A stretch of 64,000 nucleotides of DNA from Amycolatopsis echigonensis (GTDB lineage Bacteria; Actinomycetota; Actinomycetes; Mycobacteriales; Pseudonocardiaceae), in NCBI RefSeq assembly GCF_014174495.1, contig NZ_JACJHR010000004.1:62001-126000 (forward strand), given 5' to 3'. The notes below the pieces were generated by a model. That model was not told where the DNA came from. It ran no database searches and saw nothing but the letters and a program-made list of their open reading frames with translations. A program made the translations under genes and the position numbers. This document shows, piece by piece, positions 53,186-60,739 of this stretch; within the stretch, counting starts at the first letter, position 1; the number at the start of each line of letters is the position of its first letter.

Positions 53186-53371
53186 AGGTATTATGCGACA
53201 CCTTGGAAATGTCGGGGTTTTGGCTGAAAATGTTCGCGGATATGCTGCGCGCGAAGGTATTTCGGGTTAGACGGGCAGTGCTTCGCGATGGGCTGTTCCC
53301 TTCCAGTGCAGTCCATGGCGGGGCTTCTTCCCCTCCGGTTGGCGGTTCAGGGACTCCGCCGACCGGAGGGG
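53186..53371. repeat. Diverged intergenic repeat, copy 1 (second copy 59257-59440)
   Basis: Shared order of short matches: GGGCTGAA-like, ATTTC-GGTTA, GCGCTTCGC-like, then a CCCCTCC...GGAGGGG hairpin. About 185 bp in both copies. No coding capacity in either copy. Confidence 0.5.
53330..53371 (+). terminator. Hairpin terminator after the M1 peptidase
   Basis: CCCCTCCGGTTGGCGG (53330-53345) pairs with CCGCCGACCGGAGGGG (53356-53371) with one G-T position. Part of the diverged repeat. Confidence 0.7.
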
Positions 53372-53481
53372 ATTCCGCTTTCCCTGAGTCCCGAGTTCGT
53401 CCGGAGGGTGAATCCAGCGGGATTCGATTCACGGTGCGCGAACTGCCTTCGAATCTATGTGCTGCTCAGTCGAGTTAGCTG

Positions 53482-53510
53482 AATTATTCCCGTAGTCAAC
53501 GGGAATAATT
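53482..53510. promoter_or_regulatory. Perfect 12-bp inverted repeat, operator-like, copy 1
   Basis: AATTATTCCCGT (53482-53493), AGTCA, ACGGGAATAATT (53499-53510). It lies 31 bases before the oxidase start. AT-rich arms in a GC-rich genome and a near-identical site at 55485-55513 argue for a regulator binding site. Confidence 0.65.
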
Positions 53511-53540
53511 GTATCCCTCAAAGGGGGCCGAGCGATATTC

Positions 53541-54857
53541 TTGCCGATTCAGCGTCGCCAGTGGAGCAACTGGGCCGGAACGGCCAAGGCCACCCCGCAA
53601 CGGGTGCACCGGCCGCGCAGCGCGGCCGAGATCGCCGAGGTCGTGGCCGGGGTCGCCGAGGCGGGGCACCGCGTCCGCGCGTGGGGCAGCGGGCATTCGT
53701 TCACCGCGATCGCCGCCGCTGATTCCGACGCGCTCGACCTCGCCGCCTGGACCGGCATCGAACGCGCCGACCTCGAAACGCAGCAGGTCACGGTCCGTTC
53801 CGGCACCACTCTCCGCACTCTCAACGCGGCGCTGGACGCGCTCGGGCTCGCGATGACGAACCTCGGCGACATCGACGCACAGACGATCGCCGGCGCGATT
53901 TCCACCGGCACGCACGGCACCGGTGCGCGGTTCGGCGGAATCTCGACGCAGATCGTCGCGCTGGAACTGGTGCTCGCGGACGGTTCGGTGGCCCGCTGCT
54001 CGGCCGACGAGCGGCCGGAGTTGTTCCACGCCGCCCGCGTCGGCCTTGGCGCGCTGGGCGTCATCAGCACCGTGACCCTCCAATGTGAACAGTCCTTTGT
54101 GCTCTCCGCGCAAGAACGTCCGGAGCCGCTGGAGCAGGTTCTCGAGGGTTTCGACGACAACGCGGCGAACAACGACCACTTCGAGTTCTACTGGTTTCCC
54201 TACGGCGCCAAGGCATTGGTGAAGCGCAACAACCGGCTGCCGGTGGACGCCGAGCGGAAACCGTTGTCCCGCCTCAAGCAGTTCGTCGACTACGAGCTCA
54301 CCGAGAACGTCGCGTTCGGCGGGCTCTGCCGGCTCGGCCGTGCGGTGCCGAAGCTGGTGCGGCCGCTGGGCGCGTTCGCCTCGCAGGTGTCGTCGCCTCG
54401 GGAGTACAGCGATCTTTCGCACCGCGTTTTCGTGACCCATCGCGGCGTGCGGTTCGTGGAGTCGGAGTACGCGGTGCCGCGCGAATCCGTGCTTGATGTG
54501 CTGGCCGAGCTGCGCGGTGTGGTGCCGCGGCTGAAAGATCCGGTGGCGTTCCCGGTCGAGGTGCGGGTGGCCGCGGCGGACGACATCTGGCTGTCCACCG
54601 CGAACGGCCGCGATTCCGCGTACATCGCGATCCACCAGTTCCTCGGCATGCCCTATCGCGAGTACTTCTCCGCGTTCGAGAACGTCGTGGGCCAGGTCGG
54701 CGGGCGGCCGCACTGGGGCAAGATGCACGACCTCGACGCGTCCGTGCTGCGCACCCGCTATCCGCACTTCGACGATTTCCTGCGGATCCGCAAGGAATGC
54801 GACCCGGCCGGGACGTTCGCCAACACCTATCTCGACCGGGTCCTCGGCAGCGCCTGA
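53541..54857 (+). CDS. FAD-linked oxidase (D-arabinono-1,4-lactone / alditol oxidase family)
   Basis: A 438-residue flavoprotein. The PCMH-type FAD domain has VHRPRSAAEIAEVV, the His that can bind FAD covalently in RAWGSGHSFTAIA, LGDIDAQTIAGAISTGTHGT, and GLGALGVISTVTLQC. The C-terminal ALO domain ends HWGKMHDL and FDDFLRIRKECDPAGTFAN. It oxidises sugar lactones or alditols with O2, releasing H2O2. The only start fitting is TTG at 53541, with GGGGG ~15 bases before; a shorter start is possible. An operator-like palindrome sits immediately upstream. A deleted copy is at 35842-36085. Confidence 0.9.
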   Translation: MPIQRRQWSNWAGTAKATPQRVHRPRSAAEIAEVVAGVAEAGHRVRAWGSGHSFTAIAAADSDALDLAAWTGIERADLETQQVTVRSGTTLRTLNAALDALGLAMTNLGDIDAQTIAGAISTGTHGTGARFGGISTQIVALELVLADGSVARCSADERPELFHAARVGLGALGVISTVTLQCEQSFVLSAQERPEPLEQVLEGFDDNAANNDHFEFYWFPYGAKALVKRNNRLPVDAERKPLSRLKQFVDYELTENVAFGGLCRLGRAVPKLVRPLGAFASQVSSPREYSDLSHRVFVTHRGVRFVESEYAVPRESVLDVLAELRGVVPRLKDPVAFPVEVRVAAADDIWLSTANGRDSAYIAIHQFLGMPYREYFSAFENVVGQVGGRPHWGKMHDLDASVLRTRYPHFDDFLRIRKECDPAGTFANTYLDRVLGSA

Positions 54858-54958
54858 TCAGTTCGGCTCGAACAGCGAGGGCGGGAAGACCGCGCTGCCG
54901 CGACCGCGCGAAATGACGCGCCTGAGCGGGCATTCGGTGGCCCACCTGCCTGAGAATA

Positions 54959-54974
54959 GCCCCCTTTTCGGGGC
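54959..54974 (+). terminator. Weak hairpin
   Basis: GCCCC and GGGGC around CTTTTC, then ATTTCT. Short stem, possible terminator after the oxidase. Confidence 0.3.
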
Positions 54975-55068
54975 ATTTCTGGTACCCGAACCCAACGGTT
55001 TCGAGCGTTGACGCGTCGTTGCCGGTAGGAAGGTGGCTAGGCCCTTCGGGAAACGCGAGGAGATTGCG

Positions 55069-55440
55069 ATGGCGGCAAAGCGGACTAAGTGGACCGTGGC
55101 GCTAGGGGTGGCCGCGTGCGCGATCGGGCTCGCTCCGGCCGCATCGGCTCAGTCGGCGAGCACGACCGCGAGGCCCGTGTTTCCCGTCCCCGTCGAGCCG
55201 GGGCACCGTTTTATCGTGGTCGCGTTCTCCTGCGGGCCGGGCGGGGGGACAGTCGTCTCACCGGTCACTGGCGCGATCAAACTCGCCGAGTACCGTGGTC
55301 CGATCAAGAACGTCGCCTGCGGCGAAGGCGCGATCAGCGCCGATGCCAAGCCTGGTACCTACGCCATGAGCGCGAGCTGCGGCAAGGAGCGCACCGACCC
55401 GTTGACGGTCGAGGCGAGGGCGAGCGACGCACCCTCTTAG
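55069..55440 (+). CDS. Small secreted protein
   Basis: A 123-residue exported protein with a signal peptide (WTVALGVAACAIGLAPAASA, cleavage after ASA) and a mature ~95 residues of beta-type with three Cys (FSCGPGGG, NVACGEGA, SASCGKER). No known motif. ATG at 55069 has GAGGAG 8 bases upstream; the upstream ATG at 55033 lacks a site. Located between the oxidase and secreted protein copy B. Confidence 0.7.
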   Translation: MAAKRTKWTVALGVAACAIGLAPAASAQSASTTARPVFPVPVEPGHRFIVVAFSCGPGGGTVVSPVTGAIKLAEYRGPIKNVACGEGAISADAKPGTYAMSASCGKERTDPLTVEARASDAPS

Positions 55441-55484
55441 AACGCAGCCAGGAGCCACTTCGCCGCCTCATTTCGGCAGACGTG

Positions 55485-55513
55485 AATTATTCCCGTAGTC
55501 AGCAGGAATAATT
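55485..55513. promoter_or_regulatory. Inverted repeat, operator-like, copy 2
   Basis: AATTATTCC (55485-55493), CGTAGTCAGCA, GGAATAATT (55505-55513). It matches 53482-53510 except for three spacer-side bases (CGTAGTCAGCA against CGTAGTCAACG). It lies 137 bases before the secreted-protein gene. Confidence 0.6.
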
Positions 55514-55650
55514 ACATTGCTTAAAGAGTGAATCCGAAGCATGTCCTTGACAGTTCAGAGTCTCGGGCGAAAGAATTGCTTCTGAATCTGAGGGTCGACT
55601 TCGTGCCGCGGGTGAACGTGCTTCGACAACGACGTTAGGGCTGGTTTCGG

Positions 55651-56448
55651 ATGGGAATCAAACGGATCGTCGCGTTGTCCACGACGGCAGGGGCAGTAGG
55701 CTTCGCGGGCATATTTGGAACGGCCGGCCTGGCCAGCACTGCCGAACAAGGTCCCACCTCGTACGCTTACCTCGCCGGGCTGGACGGGCTGGTCGCCGTC
55801 CATCTCCACGCGCCTGTCGGGTCGGCGGCGTCGCCGGTGGCGCCGGCGACTGATTCCGACGCCACCGCCTCGGAGAGCGAGGTGCTGGGCGCCAGCGAGT
55901 TCAAGCTCGGCTTGGCGGACGGCAGTCTCGAAAAGCTCAAGGCGACCACGACCGCGGACCCAGCCGCGGGCAGGTCGGCAGCGCAGATCTCCGGTGCGGG
56001 CGTCAAGGTCACCCTGAAGCTGACTCTCCGCCAGGTGGTCAATCTGGTCGACGCACACGTCGTCAATTCCGACTTCCCTAAGCTGATGGATCGGCTGGAT
56101 GTCATTTCCGACCTCCCAGTTGTTACGGCCACTCTGTACGTCACGGGGCTCAATGAGAGCTGTCAGGCCGGTCCGGCCGGGGCGACCGCAGGCGGGTCTT
56201 TGGCGGAGGGCAGGTTCGAGGCAGATCTGCCATTCGGCGCGAAGATCGACCAGTCGGTCGATGTGAAGCGGTTCGAGGGGAGCGGGTACGACTTCGGCAG
56301 GGGGCTGACCCTGAGCACGAAGCTGGTACAGAAACTGCCGGACGGCGGTGTCTCGTTCGACGCGGTTTCGGTCGGCACAGGGGACCAGAAGGTCAACCTC
56401 GGGCACGTCGAATGCCACCCGGGCGCGGCCGAGGCGAACGCCGGGTAG
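55651..56448 (+). CDS. Secreted protein, choice-of-anchor-P-like, copy B
   Basis: A 265-residue exported protein with a signal peptide (KRIVALSTTAGAVGFAGIFG). Domains follow as in copy A (34459-35277): a variable Ala/Pro region, beta repeats, LNESCQAGPAGATAGG and the closing KVNLGHVECHPGAAEA. The paired Cys are conserved. No catalytic residues. The leader GACGTTAGGGCTGGTTTCGG before the ATG is almost repeated before a broken start at 63117, so a third copy once existed. Confidence 0.78.
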   Translation: MGIKRIVALSTTAGAVGFAGIFGTAGLASTAEQGPTSYAYLAGLDGLVAVHLHAPVGSAASPVAPATDSDATASESEVLGASEFKLGLADGSLEKLKATTTADPAAGRSAAQISGAGVKVTLKLTLRQVVNLVDAHVVNSDFPKLMDRLDVISDLPVVTATLYVTGLNESCQAGPAGATAGGSLAEGRFEADLPFGAKIDQSVDVKRFEGSGYDFGRGLTLSTKLVQKLPDGGVSFDAVSVGTGDQKVNLGHVECHPGAAEANAG

Positions 56449-56638
56449 CCCCCCGCGGCAGCATGAGCGTGAGAGCGGCAGCGGACACTTCCAGCCCCGG
56501 ATTCGTGATGAAATCATGCTGTTTCCCATCGCTTTTCCTCGATGGTCGTGAATCAGTGACTCGATGCGGCGCGAATGCCTGACATGTTGTGAACTCAAGC
56601 TGGCAAAGCATGCGCCGTCGTCGTTTGAGGAGCATTCC

Positions 56639-57028
56639 GTGTCCATCCCTTCCCCTCGATCGGAGCCATCGGACGGTTCGCCAGGCCACGCTGACCGCAG
56701 GCCTGCGCCGCACGATCGGCGGAATCCGCGAAGCAGTACGCCTCGGCATGCCGCGCATGATCAGCGGCACGACCTACCCGAGCCGCAGGTACCCGCGCTC
56801 GTGCCGGAACGATCTGCGCCGAGGAGCCTGCGATGGGTGTCGTGGCTGCTCGGGCTGGGCGCGGCCTTGGTCGTCGGCATCGTGGTCGGTTCCGCGAATG
56901 TCGTTGGCCCCGGAGCATGCGGTCCCGGCACGGACCAGGCGATCAGCAAGGTTTCCGGCTCGCCGCCCGCGAGCAGAGGAGCGGCCGCCGGATCGCCGGA
57001 CGACGCATTACGGCGTGGTTCACCCTGA
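56639..57028 (+). CDS. Single-pass membrane protein, unknown
   Basis: A 129-residue product. The first ~70 residues are rich in Pro, Arg and His and presumably cytoplasmic. A membrane helix follows (VSWLLGLGAALVVGIVVGSA) and a short Gly/Ser tail with one Cys. GTG at 56639 has an ideal GAGGAG 6 bases upstream, which is the main reason to accept the gene. No family recognised. Confidence 0.5.
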   Translation: MSIPSPRSEPSDGSPGHADRRPAPHDRRNPRSSTPRHAAHDQRHDLPEPQVPALVPERSAPRSLRWVSWLLGLGAALVVGIVVGSANVVGPGACGPGTDQAISKVSGSPPASRGAAAGSPDDALRRGSP

Positions 57029-57257
57029 AACCGCCTTGGCCGCTGTCCGCTCGATGACAACGCCGAGACCCGCGTTCTGTGAGGGCGGCGGATATGCCGA
57101 TGTCGTTTCGAAGCCGTAATTGAACAATTCATTCCCATGATGTGACCGGTTGCAGTAGCGCGGCGGCCGTCCCCAAATTAGCTTGGTCAATTCATGCGGT
57201 CATGCGATTGTGCTGCCTTGATGCGGCACCGCGCGCTCAGCTTCCGCGGGAGGGTTC

Positions 57258-57977
57258 ATGGGGCCGTTGTGGTCTACCGGTCAGCAGTGGTCGCTGCTGG
57301 CCCCGGTTCTGGTCGCGCTCGTGCTGAGCACTTTGATCGGACTGGAACGGGAATTGAGCATGAAGTCCGCGGGGCTGCGGACGCACGCGCTGGTCGGAGT
57401 CGGGTCAGCGGTGTTCATGCTGGTGTCCAAGTACGGCTTCGACGACTTCCTGGCCAACCCGCACGTCTCGCTTGACCCGTCGCGAGTCGCCGCGCAGGTC
57501 GTTTCGGGCGTGGGATTCCTCGGCGGCGGCTTGATCTTCATTCGCAGCAACGCGGTGCAGGGACTGACGACGGCGGCGACGGTCTGGGTCACCGCGGCGA
57601 TCGGAATGGCGTGCGGAGCGGGGCTCCCTGTGCTCGCCGCCGCAGGGACCGCCGGGTTCTTCCTGGCGACCCGGGGGCTGTCGCGTCTCGCGATATTCGC
57701 CGCGAGACATCGGCGCGAACCGCCGATCCTGCAGCTGGGCTACGACGACGGCCAAGGGGTCCTGCGGGCCGCTCTCGCAGCCTGCACCAGCCGGGGCTGG
57801 ACAGTGCGGGAGATCGTGGTCGACCCGGAGACAGTGCACGACGATGGACGGAAGGCCACTGCAGTCGCGCTGCGTCTCGACGGACGGGGCGACCTGTTCG
57901 AGTTGACCGCGGAGTTGTCGGAAATCCCCGGAGTCCGCAGCGCGGTGGCCGGACGGGCCCGCCGGATCGAGGGGTGA
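57258..57977 (+). CDS. mgtC: MgtC/SapB family membrane protein
   Basis: A 239-residue protein with about four to five membrane helices. Family signatures are STLIGLERELSMKSAGLRTH, ALVGVGSAVFMLVS, VVSGVGFLGGGLIF and TAATVWVTAAIGMACGAG. A ~80-residue ACT-like soluble domain ends the protein. MgtC proteins modulate F-ATPase and magnesium or phosphate homeostasis. GGAGGG precedes the ATG. Monocistronic. Confidence 0.9.
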   Translation: MGPLWSTGQQWSLLAPVLVALVLSTLIGLERELSMKSAGLRTHALVGVGSAVFMLVSKYGFDDFLANPHVSLDPSRVAAQVVSGVGFLGGGLIFIRSNAVQGLTTAATVWVTAAIGMACGAGLPVLAAAGTAGFFLATRGLSRLAIFAARHRREPPILQLGYDDGQGVLRAALAACTSRGWTVREIVVDPETVHDDGRKATAVALRLDGRGDLFELTAELSEIPGVRSAVAGRARRIEG

Positions 57978-58010
57978 GGTCTCTCCTGGCCCGCCGTGCG
58001 GTGGTCGGGC

Positions 58011-58285
58011 CGGACTCCGACTTCGGCGAGGCAGCGCACCCCGGTGGTCCTGGACCCGTTGGCGCGCTACCGCAACCGGCTGGCGCTGGTCGCCTCTCGG
58101 GCCGCGGCCACGTCGAACGGTTCCTGGCCGCATGTCCACGAGGCCGCCGACGAACACCCGGCCTTGCCGCCAAATACGGCGTGCGAACCTATCCGACTAC
58201 CGTGGTCGTCAGCAAGGGCGTCGAGATCAGCGGGTTCGACGGGCGTGGAGGAATTCCGCGAACGAGTTCCTGGCCAGCGTGAACG
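58011..58285 (+). pseudogene. Thioredoxin-like pseudogene
   Basis: In broken frames the sequence reads PDSDFGEA, RTPVVLD, LARYRNRLALV and ADEHPAL, and finally LAAKYGVRTYPTTVVVSKGV with EISGFDG: the thioredoxin order with cis-Pro (Y-P-T). The W-C-G-P-C segment is missing and at least two frameshifts are present. Decayed. Confidence 0.7.
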
Positions 58286-58764
58286 AGGTCGTCGGCCGTG
58301 CGCGTGCGGCAAACCGCGAACGGCAGCAGCGGAAAAAACCACCCAGCGCGCCGACAAATCGGCAGGTGCGGTCCAACAGGACACAAGCGGTTCGGCTGGC
58401 AACATCGTGCAGCCAGCGAGCAACGGCAGCTGGCGCGACGGTTCCGGCAGCGATAGACCGTGATCGCGCTGACACCAGCGTGCGCGGCGGGAGCCTCGGG
58501 TACTGGGCGAGCCAACCGAAGCGGTCCGATCAGGCGAACGCCCGAAACACGGTCTTCGCGGAGACGCACGGTGGTCCGTGGCGGGCCGAGTTTCTGTTGG
58601 TCGAGTCCGGAGTGGACTGGACTTGACCGTGCGGAACACCGTTTTGAGCAAACCGCGAGCCGCACGCGCAGTACCCGCGGTGCCGATCTTCCCGCGCGGA
58701 CGGCGCTCGGTTCCCGCCCGCGCCGGATTCTCGCTTCGCAGCCGACTTGTCCTGGCGACGGCCG
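58286..58764. other. 479 bp without a gene
   Basis: Nothing supportable. A minus-strand HTH-like string (AGVSAITVYRCRNRRA) is visible near 58480 but without context. Confidence 0.4.
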
Positions 58765-59183
58765 CTAGTAGGTCCACATCCAGCCGAGGGAGCTGCTGGT
58801 GGATCTGGTGCCTGCCAGCAGCAACAGCGGCCTGCTCTTGTCGACCGCCGCGTTCTCGACCTGTCCGGTGTACTTGCTGCTGGCCGCGTGGGCGATCGGC
58901 AAGGCCGTGATCTCCGCGCAGCTGCTGGCATCCACGGTGTGGGCGACGTCGCAGTACCGCTGGTCTGGAACGATCCCCAGTTCAGCAACGCGCTGATGCC
59001 GCTGAGGTCGCCTGGATTCTGCGGACTGTGCGTCCAGTCCGTCAGGTCCAGGACTACGACGTGCCTGCTGGCCGTTCGCCGGCCGGTCGGACCGCATTTC
59101 GGATGGACCTTGATCTTGGTGATCGAGAAGTCGAACAGTGCGCTGCCTTCCGGGTTGGCACTCCATTGTTGAGGATCAATGGT
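58765..59183 (-). pseudogene. Secreted DUF4352-like protein, N-truncated and frameshifted
   Basis: On the minus strand GSALFDFSITKIKVHPKCG, HVVVLDLTDWTHSPQNPGDL and SALLNWGSF are followed after one frameshift near 58945 by DVAHTVDASSCAE, AASSKYTGQVENAAV and GWMWTY-stop. This is the order of telokin-like/DUF4352 extracellular domains of actinobacterial lipoproteins. The signal peptide and lipobox are missing. Confidence 0.6.
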
Positions 59184-59256
59184 GCTCAGTCTGCAAACAT
59201 ATAATCCGACATGAATTATTCACTCGTTCCCGGCAGTGTATTTCAACGGGCGTCGT

Positions 59257-59440
59257 CGCCTACAATGCGGCACGTCAAAAATCGGCTTCTGGGCTGAAGA
59301 GAATTCGCTCTATGGCGCGCACGGCGGCATTTCCGGTTAAGCTGTCGGCGCTTCGCTGGCGATGCTTCCTTTAGGCATGATCCCCATGCGAGGTTTACTC
59401 CCCTCCGATCGGCGGTTAAGGTACTACGCCGCCGGAGGGG
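59257..59440. repeat. Diverged intergenic repeat, copy 2 (see 53186-53371)
   Basis: Same order of matches as copy 1, including GGGCTGAAGA, CATTTCCGGTTAAG and the closing hairpin. Confidence 0.5.
59400..59440. terminator. Hairpin within the repeat
   Basis: CCCCTCCG-AT-CGGCG (59400-59414) pairs with CGCCG-C-CGGAGGGG (59427-59440). Confidence 0.55.
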
Positions 59441-59988
59441 GAGGTAGTCCGGGACTTGGCGGATTCGTCGAAAGGCGGAGATAATTGCCGATTGCAGCCG
59501 GTGTCCGACTGAAGGCGGACAGGGAAGCCAAGCCTGCGGCGGAAAGTTCGCCAATGGAAAGAATGGGAATCAGCGCGGCTTGCCGTCAATCCTGCGGGCT
59601 CTGGAGGGGCGGATCACGGTTGAGATCACGGGTCGAAACGCACTTGTCACGTTCCATCGCGGCGGAGAGACTATGTATTCACCTGGACGATCACGTACGT
59701 GCGAGACGGGGTAACTCTAACGGCTCAGCACACAGTGATCCAGAACGCCTCCTATTCGATGGCTCAGCACCGCGGCGGCTGACAGCACGCACTGGGCAAC
59801 GGGTTCCGGAGAGGTCACCGGTTCGGCGATCACGGCGCCGGTGATCTGGCGGGCCTGGGATCAACGGGCTCGTGCTCGATGCGGGCACCGTCTTGACGGC
59901 AGGTGGGGCCGCCAAACAGACGATCGCCACTGCGGCGGGCTCCTGCCCGGGCGCGCCAACGCGGTCGGCTCGAGACCCATGCGGCTGT
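59441..59988. other. 548 bp without a recognisable gene
   Basis: Open frames lack starts and motifs. DAGTVLTAGGAAKQTIATAA near 59878-59937 looks protein-like but is isolated. Probably eroded DNA. Confidence 0.4.
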
Positions 59989-60606
59989 TCATCCGGCCGC
60001 GCGTTCGCCGGTGAGTGCGGAGAGCAAATCGTCGGCGGTGATGACCTCGGCCAGGAGGTTGAGCGACTCCAGCGACGCCTGGTGCGCGGCTTCGGATCCG
60101 GCGGAGCAGGCATCGGAAAGCACGATGGTGCGGTAGCCCAGTTCCGAGGCGATTCGTGCGGTGCCTTCGACCGAGATGTTGGTGGCCACGCCGACGAACG
60201 CGACGGTGTCGATTCCGCCGGCACGCAGGACCACATCCAGTGCGCTGGCGTGGAAACCAGTGATCGGCGTGTGGGTCACGATCGTGTCGGTGTCTGCTGG
60301 GGCGGCCGATTCGACGAGTGCCGCGCCGGGCGTTCCGTCGAGGAGGCAGTTGTTCGCGGCGACCATGCCCAGGAGGGGTGAGTTCGCGACGAGGTCAGGA
60401 TGTCCGGGCTTGAATGCGACGCGGGTGTAGATGATCTTCGCGCCAGCTTGGCGTGCTCCGGCCAAGACCCGAGCGGATGTGTCGAGCACGCCGGTGCGCT
60501 CGACTTCGGCGCGGAAGAACGGTGCGAAGGCACCGTCGGCGCCGACGATGTCGTGCTGCAGGTGGATCGCGATCAATGCGGTGCGCGTCGGGTCGATAGT
60601 GGGCAT
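59989..60606 (-). CDS. Isochorismatase-like (cysteine hydrolase fold) protein with Ser at the catalytic Cys
   Basis: A 205-residue protein with ALIAIHLQHDIVG at the N-terminus (family D-x-Q-x-D-F), KIIYTRVAFKPGHPD, and the cis-peptide/nucleophile block VAFVGVATNISVEGTARIAS. In the family the block is G-V-x-T-x-x-C-V-E-x-T-A-R; here Ser replaces Cys, and His replaces the first Asp. Amidase/nicotinamidase chemistry is therefore unlikely; isochorismatase-type members without Cys exist. ATG at 60606 has a weak GGGA site. It lies downstream of the fucosidase on the same strand, 133 bases apart. Confidence 0.8.
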   Translation of the reverse strand: MPTIDPTRTALIAIHLQHDIVGADGAFAPFFRAEVERTGVLDTSARVLAGARQAGAKIIYTRVAFKPGHPDLVANSPLLGMVAANNCLLDGTPGAALVESAAPADTDTIVTHTPITGFHASALDVVLRAGGIDTVAFVGVATNISVEGTARIASELGYRTIVLSDACSAGSEAAHQASLESLNLLAEVITADDLLSALTGERAAG

Positions 60607-60739
60607 GGGGGAGGGTCCCTTCTGGTCGGGAACAGGTCAATGTGTGCGGCGAAGCCGTGCCGAGCTAACCATTCCAGCCGCGGTGGACGCCATGAGCCGA
60701 CGCGGACCACGACGAAATCCGTCCCTGCGGCGGATCCGT

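Noticed and set aside
58440-58520. Minus-strand HTH-like string AGVSAITVYRCRNRRA, possible transposase or resolvase fragment
   Set aside because: Only one short block is visible with no flanking domain or inverted repeats.
59692-59990. Possible protein remnant (DAGTVLTAGGAAKQTIATAA)
   Set aside because: No start, no recognised family, and neighbouring frames are interrupted.
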